64,000 bases of DNA, from contig CM037871.1 in assembly GCA_021292105.1 (NCBI GenBank), positions 14,300,196 to 14,364,195 of the forward strand, given 5' to 3'. The position numbers and the translations under genes are program-made. This document shows positions 11,478 to 23,370 of this stretch, in pieces. Numbering within the stretch: position 1 is the stretch's first letter; every line of letters begins with the position of its first letter. The notes beneath the pieces are model-generated. The model was not told the DNA's origin. It made no database searches and saw only the letters and a program-made list of their open reading frames with translations. This stretch comes from Anadara kagoshimensis. Its lineage: Eukaryota > Mollusca > Bivalvia > Arcoida > Arcidae.

Positions 11478-11546
11478 GATCAAGCCGAGGTGTGAACCAA
11501 TGGGCTCCACATACGGAGTAAGCTCTCTGCCACTAAGCTACGAGAT
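11478..11546 (-). repeat. tRNA-like sequence (tRNA pseudogene or SINE head)
   Basis: On the minus strand this reads TCGTAGCTTAGTGGCAGAG (A-box-like), TTACTCCGTATGTGGAGCCC and GGTTCACACCTCGGC (B-box-like). The arms are imperfect and no SINE body follows, so I take it as a tRNA-derived relic and not a working tRNA gene. Confidence 0.5.
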
Positions 11547-11837
11547 GGAGAGATAGTGCTATGAGAGATAGGGTATTTTTAGTTAAGAAGATGACACTTA
11601 TACATGATTGCCAAAAAAACTGTTTCTCGCGGTAGCAGCTTTGATTAAGAGTTAATAACTAGAATAGACTGTCATAAGAACGCAAGTGTAGTGTATAGTA
11701 TACTTTCGTTAACATAGCAGATAGTATGTTTTGCGTTTTTCTATAATAACTATTTATTTAATTATTATTATTGCCATAAATACATTATTATTAAGACATT
11801 AGTAATGTAACAAGTGTACTCACCATTATAGAACATT

Positions 11838-12335
11838 TACAATCACATTGTTTTTGCTTCAATGCAGTGTTTGACCTCGATTCTACTTCATGACTCGATG
11901 CAGTTGAATGGAGCACGCGAGCAGGGAATTGTACCATTTAATGACGTCACTGATACTAGTACGTTATTAGTTGCCGTGACGCTGTTTTGGTACCGTAATG
12001 TCAGCCTTTGTCGGAACATTGTGGGCGTGGCCGGCGATACGTCAATGATACCGACAGTTGGAACAGTCAATTTTTAACGAGGTAGTTATAGTTGTTTTTC
12101 TTTTATGAAAAGTGTTAAAATGTCAGTTTATATTTTGTGTTTATTTGAAAAAGTTACAAATGATTGTAAATATAAGGAATGTCATTTACTTTGACTGTAC
12201 TGCATGGAGTTATGCAGTAGAATGGACTGTCTCAAATAACCATGAACGCCTTCGGCTTTCATTTAATTTGAGACAGTCCATTCTTCTGCATAACTCCATG
12301 CAGTACAGTCAAAGTAAATGTCATTCCTTAAATAT
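11838..12335. mobile_element. Hairpin-bearing element E, unit 1
   Basis: Starts ACAATCACATTGTTTTTGCT and ends with a near-perfect hairpin at 12177-12330: arms of about 65 bp contain CATTTACTTTGACTGTACTG and its complement, and the tip is GCCTTCGGC flanked by TTTCAT. A consensus TGACGTCA sits at 11943. The next unit begins directly after the hairpin, so the two are a tandem pair. Compared with unit 2, about 105 bp are missing near 11925. Confidence 0.7.
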
Positions 12336-12337
12336 GT

Positions 12338-12985
12338 ACAATCACATTGTTTTTGCTTCAATGTAGTGTTTGACCTCGATTCTACTTCATGACTCCATGC
12401 AGTTGAATGGTGCACGCGAGTTTATTCTATGTCAATATTTGACGGATCGCTGACCACGCCCACAATGTTCCGACAAAGGCCTGGCATGCTTGAATTACAC
12501 GCAAAAGGAATGAAAACTCGGCCTGAATTGTACCATTTAATGACGTCACTGATACTAGTACGTCATTAGTTGCCGTGACGCTGCTTTGGTACCGTGATGT
12601 CAGCCTTTGTCGGAACATTGTGGGCGTGGCCGGCGATACGTCAATGATGCCGACAGTTGGAACAGTCAATTTTTAACGAGGTACTTATAATTGTTTTTAT
12701 TTTATGAAAAGTGTTAAAATGTCAGTTTATATTTTGTGTTTAAATTTATTTGAAAAAGTTACAAATGATTGTAAATATAAGGAATGACATTTACTTTGAC
12801 TGTACTGCATGGAGTTATGCAGTAGAATGGACTGTCTCAAATAACCATGAAAGCCTTCGGCTTTCATTTAATTTCATTTAATAACCATGAAAGCCTTCGG
12901 CTTTCATTTAATTTGAGACAGTCCATTCTACTGCATAGCTCCATGCAGTACAGTCAAAGTAAATGTCATTCTTTAAGTATTCCCT
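12338..12985. mobile_element. Hairpin-bearing element E, unit 2
   Basis: This is the same layout as unit 1 but longer. It keeps an inner inverted pair, CCACGCCCACAATGTTCCGA (12458) and TCGGAACATTGTGGGCGTGG (12609), which unit 1 lacks on one side. The terminal hairpin (12780-12980) has its 37-bp tip, built around AAAGCCTTCGGCTTT, duplicated in tandem. No protein is encoded. A third, truncated copy is at 23288-23370. Confidence 0.7.
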
Positions 12986-13079
12986 TCACTCTTAGTCAGA
13001 AACTAGAAATCTAAATATTGCAAATCCTGTCAATTGTGTTGAATAAACGAGACATTTGGGATAACCTATTAAAGTGGAA

Positions 13080-13610
13080 ATTTATGACGCCCACGGAAGG
13101 CTACATTTGAAACTGCGACAAACGTGATGACTTCATTTTTTTTATTGTCAACCTTTCTTTTCTATGCAGCAATATACCCGCTTCTTCTGCTTATGGTGTA
13201 CTTGTTTTCAAATTAGTACGCTATGGTAGAGCTTGTACTAACTACGGGGATTTTGTACAAGCTACTTGCAAATAAATTGTTGGCTTAGGGATATTGAAAG
13301 CCTAGGCTTATCAAAGCACTCAACAAGTTTTATGGCCGTCATCACAGTTCTGTTGATAAGTTTGATGTCTCTGTGTAGGATTGCACTGGATATATTTGAC
13401 GTTCCATAGTTCCATGTTCCTTTCACAAAATTGTTAATACACATGCGGCGGGTGTAGCTAGCTCAACAGGAGGTGCTTACTCTTCCAGAGCACCCGGCCT
13501 CACTTCCAGTTCACGTGTCTAACCTGACTTGGCGGTTCCAATTTTTTTACTTCGCTTCTGGATTGTGATTCGGGCATGAATTAGTAAGTTTGTTTGTAAT
13601 TGATACAATA
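13080..13610 (-). repeat. Repeat A, reference copy
   Basis: This is the longest clean copy. In order: GGCTACATTTGAAACTGCGA, GCAATATACCCGCTTCTTCT, GCTTGTACTAACTACGGGGA, AAGCCTAGGCTTATCAAAGC, TTTTATGGCCGTCATCACAG, TGTTGATAAGTTTGATGTCT, TTGACGTTCCATAGTTCCAT, CGGCGGGTGTAGCTAGCTCA, AGAGCACCCGGCCTCACTTC, then CTTCGCTTCTGGATTGTGAT. No long frame and no obvious terminal inverted repeats; its class is unknown to me. I count about twenty whole or partial copies in the window, in both orientations. Confidence 0.75.
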
Positions 13611-15165
13611 ATTGTGTTTTTTAATTATTTCCTGATTTAAACGACATGACAAGAGGTAGAAATGGAACCTAAGAAAAAATTGTAGCGTGTTTTGATAAAA
13701 ACTTAAACTTGATAAGGATTAGTTTCAAATAAAAAGCTATCTTCTACACAAAATTATGCTTAAGTTGACAGATTCTCTTAAGTATGATGAAAATTGCTTA
13801 ACTAGCGTGTTATTTATAGTTTGGGTTGGACAGTTCGATGACTGAGTTGCATACATCTAAATAACAACGAAATTTATAAAATCATGTTACATTGTGCCAA
13901 CATTCAATTTTCTAACGCTATATAAATTGAATCATTTTTGTGGGAAAGTATGAGTATTGTGTAATAACAAACTTTTATGTCTAATAATCTTCTTTCTGAT
14001 TTCAATTTATAGATTGCTTAACTTCGTGGTAACATAAAAGAAATATTTTTGAAGAAATTGATTAAAGTTAGCAAAAACAGTCAAATACAGTACATGAAAA
14101 TCATTCAGTGCAATGTGTGTCATCAACAGATTATTGGTTTAATCCAATTTAATTTCAAATATGCCAAACACAAACAAACTTTTATTGAATATAATATAAA
14201 GATTTTTCAACTTCTGTACGGGTTGATCAACAATTTTAATAACATTCCATTTGTAGTTACGGAAGTAGAACAATAATTACGAAATAACATATTGAACAAT
14301 TTCTTTTGACTTGTATAGATTTTAATTTTTGTTTTATTTTTATATTACTATAAAATGTTTTATTGTCAAGAAGAAAAAAAATTATCTCACTGTTTCAGAA
14401 ACATAAACGTTTATATAATTCAACTTTTATTAAATATTTTTCAGAAGTCCTACCGGTTGCTCTTTATCTTCAATACCATTTGTAGATTGGAATTGAGATA
14501 CAGGAACTAATGGTATGTTTAATTTGTTCAACAAGATGAAATGGATTGATCAATAAATAAAAACAACCACGGCGTTAATGGCGTTGCTGACATTTCGTGA
14601 TAATCTGGATAAGTTTGGCTTCACGCATGCAAAATCGGTCCTTCTTCCAGTTTCTCTAGAGTTAAGAATATCCTAAATGCATCATATATGTTTCACATAC
14701 TTGTTCGATTTCTATATCATGTGTCTCCTTGGTAGTTAATATTTTTTGGATGCACGAGTTGGTTTCTTGTTTTTCTTTCTCGTTTGTAGGGTTTCTTTTA
14801 ATTTCAGCGTTTTAGAGATAACGAATAATTATTAGCCAATATATGACTAAGGCTTGATAACTGCAATCGCTGATAAAATTTTGATGATATTCAAACAGAT
14901 ATGTCGTATTTTATTCTTTTTCTTTATGAAAATAGAAAGTACCTAAACATTATTGGCGTTGATTTAAATGTTAATAAAAACTTAATGACATTATTTTAAA
15001 ATTATATGTGATGCATCTGTAATAAAACTGTACCGGAATGGTTAAAACAATGATGCTCGAAATAAAATTCGACCCATTAAGTTTAAAATTGACATGGTTT
15101 GAATATGGAGTGAAATTATGTCTTGGATACATGTATTACTCTAATAATATTAAGTTGAATGTATA
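13611..15165. other. Intergenic stretch, nothing recognised
   Basis: AT-rich, no tandem structure and no credible coding frame. The 75-residue frame at 14049-14276 is low-complexity and unsupported. Confidence 0.4.
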
Positions 15166-15167
15166 TA

Positions 15168-15352
15168 TTTGCTAAATTGTTGACTCAGGGATATTGCAAG
15201 CCTAGGCTTATCAAGGCCCTCAAAAAGTTTTATGGCCGTCATCACAGTATTGTTGATAAGTTTGATGTCTCTGTGTCCAGGATTGCCTTGGATATATTTG
15301 ACGTCTCATAGTTCCATGTTCCTTTCACACAATTTTGATTACACACGTGACA
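15168..15352 (-). repeat. Repeat A, central fragment
   Basis: TGACTCAGGGATATTGCAAG, CCTAGGCTTATCAAGGCCCT and ATCACAGTATTGTTGATAAG give the least-mutated version of this block. The copy stops at GATTACACACGTG. Confidence 0.7.
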
Positions 15353-15683
15353 ACCTGATCATTTATATGTAAATACCTGAAACAATATAAAAATGTATAA
15401 TTTGAATTTGAAAACGTAGAATCGAAGAAGCACACTTAAATGAAAGATAATACATTATATCTTACTAATTATACTAATTATATTCAGTTCTGTCATGACT
15501 GTTCCTTTGAGGTAGGATCTAATGTCATTCGAAAAACACACTTCTCACAAAACAACCTGACCTTGTTTTAAATACTAATCGTAATGAATGACGTCATTTT
15601 TTGTCATATGTCGCCCTTTGCCAGAAAACAACAAACAATGAAACCGTAAAATTAAAGAAGAAAAATACTTATTAATGTAAAAC

Positions 15684-15785
15684 TCACAATCCCAAAGTAC
15701 AATAAAAAAATTAAACTAATAAAACACGTGAACTTCCACCATTGAAGTGAGGCCGGATGCTCTGTAAGGGTAAGCACCTCCTATA
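15684..15785 (+). repeat. Repeat A, 5' fragment
   Basis: CACAATCCCAAAGTACAATA, CACGTGAACTTCCACCATTG, AAGTGAGGCCGGATGCTCTG and GGGTAAGCACCTCCTATAC. It is truncated after the last motif. Confidence 0.6.
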
Positions 15786-16017
15786 CAAATCAAAATTATG
15801 AGTAATAAGAATATGGGAACATTGAATCGTTAAATTTATCTTATTTTATATATATAAAATCTCGTTGAATCAGAGCCCGACAAGCTTATTATTTCACTAA
15901 TCTTGTTAAGTTTCCATTTTCTGTTATCGGGTTTACTTTTTATAATCCTGTCTTTTTTATATTTATACCGTATGTACTGTAGTAATGTCAGTTTTATTGT
16001 TGACACAAATATTTTGT

Positions 16018-16345
16018 TTACAATTTTTAAAGCAAACTTCTTAGGAACAAAATGTTGACTCGGAGATATTGCCAGTCTAGGTTTATCAATTGTCTTTAAG
16101 TTTTACGGTTGCCATCGCAATGTTGTTGATACGTAGTATGTCTGTATATCCGAAATGCCTATAGGTATATTTAACACTCAATGCTTCCATGTTCTTTTCA
16201 TTCTCAAATTTTCAACAATTAGAATAGGTGGTTTGTTAGAATGTAGATACTTACTTCTCGGAGTACTATGTCGCAATTTGGTGGAGGCAGGTCACGTGTT
16301 TAACTTACACTGTGCCAATTAGTACTTTGTTTGGGATATCGACCA
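16018..16345 (-). repeat. Repeat A, diverged core
   Basis: AAATGTTGACTCGGAGATAT, CAGTCTAGGTTTATCAATTG, GTTGCCATCGCAATGTTGTT and GGTCACGTGTTTAACTTACA keep the order of the reference copy. A short plus-strand end fragment also occurs at about 16885-16925. Confidence 0.55.
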
Positions 16346-17001
16346 GTAGTTTGATTGATGGTAAAGTGACTTCCTTTTCATTATCATTGAAGATTTCATC
16401 TCTCTCTCTCCCTCTCTCTCTATAATATTATATATATTACAATGTCCTTAAATATAACACGACAAAAATAATCCATATAAAAATAAACGACACATGCTAA
16501 CTTCCAGAAAAAAAGACACTGATTAATTTGCAATTGTAACAAACAAATGCATTCATGTCTTTTTTCACAAGATTACAAAACACTAAAACCAGCTATAAAA
16601 CTCATCAAAATGATTAATTTGACAGAAAAAAGAACTAACATGTATTTTAGGAGGGGTTGATATATTTAGATATGTTACGTAATCGTTCTGAGTTGATACA
16701 TTGATAAATTACCACAGGGATGAAGGGCATTCATATTTCATTGATATAGTTAAATTAAGAGCCAATTTTACATGGATTAAAACGAATTCAGCACCGCTCT
16801 TAAATCAACATATAACTTGTCCGTGTTTTATTAGAACTCATTGTTTGAATTTTTTGAGATCCATCATAAAAAACCATACCAATCTATATCCAAACCACAA
16901 TCCCAAAGCAAAGTAAAAGCTTTACTGTTTATTTAGCCTAATTCGGAGAAAGCAAGATCGCAAAATATTCTATAAATTTCAACATGGCGGGTACAAATCA
17001 A

Positions 17002-17556
17002 TGATTCTTTTATTTACATGAGCCGAGCCGTTACTAAAAATTCCTGTTTCGGCTTCATCCTTGCTTCACATATTATTTTATGCGACAAAATATAATCTGG
17101 ATAAGTGTTTACAATAGTAATTGTTTTTACGAAAAGGCGGGGTTCTTTATGTTACGTAGACATAACGGAAGAATTGACTATTTACGTATGTTAGTGCAGC
17201 CCAAGAAAAGATTGATTTTTGCGTAACCGGGATGAACAAAACTTATTTATTAAAGGAATATAGTGAACTATCTTAATGCATTTTCAAACTTTGGAAAAAA
17301 TTGACGTAATTTCAAACTTTAAATTCAACCCTTCCTTTGCCCTACCCTTCATTGAACCCATTGCGAACCTACGTAAATAATAAATGTTCTTGTTATCATT
17401 ACGTCACACGAAAGACATCGTCATTTTGTAAAAAAATTATCATTGTAAACACCCAGCCAAAATGCATTTTGGTGTATTAAAAAAATTATTATGCATGGAT
17501 TAGATCGACATTAGGAGTTTTAGCAACGGCTCGGCTCATGTAAGAGAAATGAATTT
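17002..17556. mobile_element. Long-TIR MITE (family I)
   Basis: A 555-bp element with inverted arms. The outer left arm contains TTTACATGAGCCGAGCCGTT (17013) and the right arm AACGGCTCGGCTCATGTAAG (17525). Similarity continues inward for roughly 150 bp (GTGTTTACAATAGTAATTG against its diverged complement near 17440). It has no open frame. One copy in this window. Confidence 0.7.
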
Positions 17557-20200
17557 TTGATTTTTAACCATGCTATTCAAATCTTTGAAATGTTAGCGTT
17601 GTTCTTTTTTTTGCAGCAGAGGAAACAGATAGTAGGTTAAACATTAGGTTAAATTGTTGATCAATTAATAAAATATTGTTCATCAATATGTTTTATTTTG
17701 CTAAATTTATGGGCTACTGGTTGTATTTTTTAAATAGCTGAGAGTCCTAAAATAGCACTATAATCACTAACCACTGTGTATTTACCTAAATGTTCGACGG
17801 GGTGTAGAATTGCTCATCAGTCGCCCTACGTTTGCCTTGTCTTGTCGTGTTTTGTTTGGCTGTTTTATCATTAACTTAAAAAATTCATAATAAAACTAAT
17901 CATAAATATGGTCCTTCAGTGTACAACGTAACACTCTATGACATTTCTGCAGAACTATTATTTGCATTATAGATGAAATTGCTTCAGTTTACGCTTTCCA
18001 TTAAAAATGACGTTTTTCCAGGAGTTTTCGACGTAAACGTCAGGGGATATTGATCACGTGATACGCTGGCGATTTCCATTAAAAAACTTTCGATAATACC
18101 TAGCGTTTAAACTATGGACACAAATGTATGTAATAAATATTTGTTACATAACGATTTTCTTGCTCGAAAGTGAAAAAAATGTGTCCATCACCATCTCATA
18201 CACACGTCGATGACAGATTAACCATATGATGTAATGGATAATGTAAATTGTCTAGAACAAAGAAAATACTTTACATATTTACTGCACGTGTAATTAGTAA
18301 CAACTATTTATTCACCACACAACAAGGCAATCAAAATGCTCGTTTAGGTATTTCGAGTTACACTAAATTATTATATATAAAAACGTGCATACTGGCCTCT
18401 AGTCTCATTTCCTTGCCACTGATTAAAGCTTTTTATAACTTTGTTTTGTGGATTGTGATATTAGCATTGACTGGTATGTTTGTTTTCGATTACCTAACAA
18501 TAATAAATGTTACAACATTCGTATTGCTTAGGTATTTTTTTAAACCAAACAGGTATCATTGGTGTTGCAAAGCAGCATGGCTTTTCTACTCAAAGCAAGT
18601 GTAGTTGAAAGGTTTGCAGTATTAATGATTATTTAAGAGTATCATTAATGTAGAACATGTTTATAAGGCTATTATAAGACATTAACCTGGTATTTAAAGG
18701 CACGTATTCTTTATAGAATTTCGGAATTTAATTTTGCAAAAACATTAGAAATGAATGTTGAGTACCGTTTATCAAATACATTTGTATTAGCACTCGGCCT
18801 CACTTTATTGATGGAAGTTAACGTCTTTTACGTAATTTGCAAGTTTCATAGTTTTTACTTTGTTACTTAAGGAGTTTTGGGTTAAACCTTTAGGTTTACT
18901 TTTAATATTTATTTTAATATGAATCTCCAAAAATAAACCCATCTAGCCAACAATAAAACAACAAGCAACCTGCAATTTGTCAACTAGAACAAAACTAAAT
19001 TATCAAAAAGACAAAATTTGCTTATACAAGAATACAGATAAATGTGGATTGCTTAGCACTTCTTTACTATGTTATTTATATCAAGAGGGATTAGATGTGA
19101 CAAAGATGTAACCGTTCTTTAAGCTGAAACACATTTATCAAAGCTGTACTGTAATTACCAAGACACAGATGTTTTATTATATTTTTCTATCGTTTTCCTA
19201 CATTCTTCTTTAGAATAAACTAATCGTTTCGTTTCTTTCCTTTAGGCAATACATCAATAATCTTTGACAATGAAACTAACATACAAATAAAGAAAGAAAA
19301 ACATACGGGCATCATTAAATTCATAGTTCGAAAAGTTGGACCAGATGAGTTCCGAATAATTACTCTATGGTCTACCGTTAAAGCATGAATATTTCTTCAT
19401 AAACAATCAATATCACCAAGCTGGAAGACAATTAATCTGGATGAACCCATCAGCAGAATGGTTAATTAGCTTGATACAAACTTTATCTTTCTTTAAATTA
19501 TTGTTAATATTTGCTAGCAGGAAGAAGTGTGCTTCTAATTTTTCCGGGGCCCCCAGCCTCACTTCCCGGTTGAAAGGTCACGTCGTATTAAACTATGTTT
19601 TTTTAGTTTATACTCCGATTACCAGTTTAAATGCAATTTGAACATTTAAACTGGTATGTTAGTTTTTATTATGACAATGTCTTCATCAAACAATTTATAC
19701 ATTAGATATATAATGCATTTATTACATGGTCAACTCTGATTACCATTGTATAAACCGCACCAATAGTTTTCTTTTTAGCTTCACGGAGCCTATATGAAAT
19801 TTAAACCAAAATATACAATAGTTCAAATACAAGCTAAGTAAAACTGACAAACAGAATGTTTATTTGTTTCTGAAAACATGCTCTTATGAATATACGTATA
19901 TATATTTGCTCTTATACAGGCTAAAGTTTTACAATCTTCCATAACTAGAGTATCCTTAACTTAATTTTGGAAAATTTTGACATTATTTTAGGGTTCTACA
20001 AATGCAGGATAAAAAACTTTAAAAAAATTAAAATAAATATATATATAGATGCTATAAGTTTAGAGTGAACTTCAAAATAGTATCTTAAATCCATGAATAT
20101 CTTGAAAACAAAATTATTCAGATTTTAAATTTGTCTGATTTACATAAGGAAAATATTAGTTAGGGTTGTGAAACTGGGGTCAGCTACTGTAAACAGAAAA
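17557..20200. other. Intergenic stretch with repeat A scraps
   Basis: Minus-strand repeat A fragments lie at about 18440-18520, 18785-18865 and 19495-19600 (CACTCGGCCTCACTTTATTG; GCCCCCAGCCTCACTTCCCG). The 118-residue frame at 18248-18604 overlaps one of them and has no recognisable domain apart from hydrophobic stretches, so I do not call it a gene. Confidence 0.45.
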
Positions 20201-20290
20201 AGATGGAGCTTAATTTGGTAAAATATATTTTGGTGCTTTGGAAAGCTTTTCAACATCTTCAAAATAATTTTGGTTTCATAATTTTGGTCC

Positions 20291-20338
20291 AAGCACTACT
20301 GATGAGGAATTGTATTCCGAAACGGCCGTCTTGTGCTG
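20291..20338 (+). ncRNA. Type I hammerhead ribozyme, short stem III
   Basis: All parts of the catalytic core are present in the right order. CTGATGA is at 20299-20305. Stem II is GGAAT/ATTCC with loop TGT (20306-20318). GAAA is at 20319-20322. A minimal stem III is made by the palindrome ACGGCCGT (20322-20329), and cleavage would follow the C of GTC at 20330. Stem I is formed by AGCACTA (20292-20298) and TTGTGCT (20331-20337), six of seven positions paired. Very short stem III is typical of hammerheads in animal retroelements (Penelope-like elements, retrozymes, schistosome satellite DNA); such motifs act best as dimers. No second copy and no reverse transcriptase are visible nearby, so it is probably a relic of such an element. 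Activity is inferred. Confidence 0.8.
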
Positions 20339-20399
20339 TATATAATATGATATTTAGTTGTAAATAGTATTTGTGTGTAATAAGAACTTTTCTTTTGTA

Positions 20400-21329
20400 T
20401 ACGTGCAAAAAATATATTTCCAAAGGTTAGATAGCATAATGCACCCGCCTTTCCTTAAATATAAAAGAAGATAAAGAATTACAAAAGTACTTTTAACATT
20501 AAACCGAGATCTGCTGAAGCAGCCAGCCAACCCGAAGACTATAAAGTTTGTTTATCATCAATGTTATTGACACTCATACTTTAAACGTTTGAACGCTTAA
20601 AATATTTATTATGTAGTTACAGTCAAGCACAACAAAAACCTTGAATGAAACGATCTCTCTGGTTGTGACTCCACCCTTATTTCATCATGTCACAGTAGCA
20701 AATACGTATGCGTCGTGTTATATGCCATGTGGCATACAACGCGCTCCCACTGATTTCAAAACAAAAAATATTCAAAAGTATTATTGTGTAATTATTATTA
20801 AAGATATTTACACGAATAGTAATAATTCACAATAATTGACTTAAGATGGGTGATGTTAACAAAACAAAACAATAATTTGTGCTCAAATAACGTCATGATT
20901 CAGACTTAGCTTTGACATTGTAAACAGGTATGAATAATGAGCACTTATGTAAGAGAAGAACAAACAAAACATCATATTTATTAATGAAATATGGGTTTCT
21001 TTTAACTCCTAGGATGTTTTATTAATATATCAACTTGACGTTGTTGCATAATAGTTTCATGTATTCATCATCGATGCCTAAAGAAACACATATTACGGTA
21101 AATTCTAATAACACTTTCTGTTGAAAGAATTGATTTTTTCCGTTTTTTATTTTTATTTGTGCAAACTAGGTGTTCAAATCTACAAACATTTTACTATCCC
21201 CAAAATACAACATATTGTTGTATTTTGTGTATGTTAAAGCAGCTATATCAATATAAAACTGCAGTTCACATTATAATTCTTATTTTATTCAATGTTTTAT
21301 GCTACTTTTTAAGACTATAAAGCTACGAG

Positions 21330-21330
<1 letters not shown>
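20400..21330. other. Intergenic stretch, nothing recognised
   Basis: AT-rich without tandem units or a supported frame. Confidence 0.4.

Positions 21331-21373
<43 letters not shown>
21331..21373. repeat. (TG)n microsatellite
   Basis: About 21 uninterrupted GT dinucleotides. Confidence 0.95.
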
Positions 21374-21375
<2 letters not shown>

Positions 21376-21670
21376 ATTTATAAGCCGATGGACAATAACA
21401 GCTTCTTAATTTTTAGCAGAAACAACTTACAAGGAAACACATAAAAAGATAATGATAAAGTCATATTTTACTTTGTATTTTTCCTGAGAAAAATGTAATT
21501 ACCGATTCGACTATTAAAAGCTCGTAAAATTAATTAATTACTACCTTGATCTAAGTAAGAGGTTGTTGTGGGTAGTAGTTTATGAACAACTTTATGAAAA
21601 TAAGCTGCTTCATTAGGTTTGTCTAAAAGTACGAGTACTTTAACATCCTCGAACTGTAAGTTTAGCCTGT

Positions 21671-22018
21671 AGAGTTGAGTTGAGTAATGGTATTTAACGT
21701 CCCGGTCAAGAATATTTCACTTATATCGAGCCGTCGCCAGTTATAGGTGAATGTGCAGAAATTTGTGTTTGTGCGTTGCGTGGATGGAATTATACAGCAA
21801 GGATCTTTAGCGTGCCAAGCCCGCCGTGCTACGGGACATCGTTAATTTTAATTTCCTATCCGAAAGAATTGTTAATTTCATTTTGTAATGCCGAGTGCTT
21901 GGCGAAAGAACAGTCACTACCCACACTTTCAAGTCTTGGGTCAGACCTGGCCGGAGATCGAACCCACGACCTACCACTAACGGTGAGAGCACTCTACCAA
22001 CTGAGTTACCGCAGTGGT
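21671..22018 (-). mobile_element. tRNA-derived SINE (SINE-2), full length
   Basis: On the minus strand the head reads CCACTGCGGTAACTCAGTTG with the B box TGGGTTCGATCTC. The body contains CTTTCGCCAAGCACTCGGCA and CACGCTAAAGATCC. The tail is CGATATAAGTGAAATATTCT followed by GGGACGTTAAATACC and (ACTCA)n. It has the same plan as 60901-61230. Confidence 0.8.
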
Positions 22019-22104
22019 GAAATTTAGCTTGCTGTGTGTTCTACATGCAGTTTATTCAGTTTTAATTTGTGTTCAATTGATCATAATAAAGTATATATTT
22101 AAAC

Positions 22105-22108
<4 letters not shown>

Positions 22109-22149
<41 letters not shown>
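22109..22149. repeat. Poly(T) run
   Basis: About 40 consecutive T. It could be the A-tail of a minus-strand retroposon, but no body is identifiable beside it. Confidence 0.9.
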
Positions 22150-22151
<2 letters not shown>

Positions 22152-22214
22152 GATTTGCACTTATGTTCAAAGAGCAATGACTTCAAGGAAAATGAGCAGA
22201 CCAACTCATGTTAA

Positions 22215-22330
22215 AGAGATTCGCATCTACTATCTATGTTGAAACTTTGCACGAAGTTTTGTGAAAAAGTGCTTCATAGTTTTGGAGAATATGATGCGCA
22301 TGGACGGACGGACGGAAGGACGGGAACTCT
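22215..22330 (+). repeat. Repeat ending in (GGAC)n
   Basis: AACTTTGCACGAAGTTTTG leads into GCGCATGGACGGACGGACGG. The same plan (degraded body followed by GGACGGACGGAC) appears at 45125-45405, so this is a fragment of a dispersed family that I associate with bivalve genomes. Confidence 0.5.
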
Positions 22331-22334
22331 AATT

Positions 22335-23285
22335 TAATACTAGTGCCATTTATTCCTTTATTTTTAACCAGCAGCGCACCTAACTCAGAATACTCCATAA
22401 GGAAGGAGAGTTGTACTGAGAGATAGATATGCTAGTTTTTGGATTGTGATTAGAACTTGGGACTGAAATGATGATTTTGGAGATTTAGTTTCACACCAAT
22501 TTGCTCTATATTCGATGAGCTATCAAATAGATTTTAAAATTCGTATTTTGGAATACATTTAAGAATATCTACTAGAATTGAACTTTTTTTTTTGCCGTCG
22601 TTCACATTATTGATTTTAAATCTGAATTATCAACTTATATATATTTCGTTTACCAAAATCCAGCAATATGTCAGATTAGGATGCAAGAATGGTCTTTTAG
22701 AAATCAAATTGTACGAATCTCGTGAAATCGTTTCATATGTCACGTAATGGAATAATACTATATACATTTATACACTATTATATCACTGACTTAACAATTT
22801 ATTTATGCTAAATACAGACATATAGACTGAAAAAAACGGATTAAGATTGACATTTATCCTTAAATATATTGACGAAGTTATTACTCTTTCCATAACCTTA
22901 ACGCTCGCACATTTACAAATATAAAATAAGTTTATTTTTGGAAGAGAAAAATTATGGAATAAATATTTAGGTTTCGGAGAGTAATTGACAAATAAAAAAG
23001 GCAATTTTCATTCTAGAAGAATGTCATGGGCTTATGCTTTTAATCCATTATTTTGCCAAAGGACCGAATTTGATAGGCCTTACTAAGTCATATTCAACAT
23101 GACATGAGTGCAAAAATTGTGCTGTTACGGTGTTTGTGGACAACAAGACAAACTGTGAAACATGTTTTACAAATAATAAATTTAGTTATGTTTTAAAAAA
23201 CATTTTAACATTTTTTTTTTAATTTTCAATATATGAAATCACCTCACACAAAGGATAAACTTTATCGACATATATTTACATTATT
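22335..23285. other. Intergenic stretch, nothing recognised
   Basis: AT-rich sequence; no supported frame or repeat unit. Confidence 0.4.
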
Positions 23286-23287
23286 TT

Positions 23288-23370
23288 ACAGTGCTTTTGC
23301 TTCAATGCAGTGTTTGACCTCGATTCTACTTCACGACTCGATGCAGTTGAATGGAGCACGTGAGTTTTTT
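23288..23370 (+). repeat. Element E, 5' fragment
   Basis: TTTTGCTTCAATGCAGTGTT, GACCTCGATTCTACTTCACG and AATGGAGCACGTGAG are nearly identical to 11848-11923. It ends there without the hairpin. Confidence 0.7.

Noticed and set aside
11888-12669. Pair of similar minus-strand frames (MTVPTVGIIDVSPATPTMFRQR...)
   Set aside because: Similarity arises because both lie in the two units of element E; no family match and no gene signals.
17790-17830. Second hammerhead ribozyme (minus strand, ACTGATGAGC)
   Set aside because: CTGATGA is present but stem II cannot form and the GAAA box is missing.
18248-18604. 118-codon open frame with hydrophobic stretches
   Set aside because: It overlaps a repeat A fragment, has no recognisable motif and no splice or promoter context.
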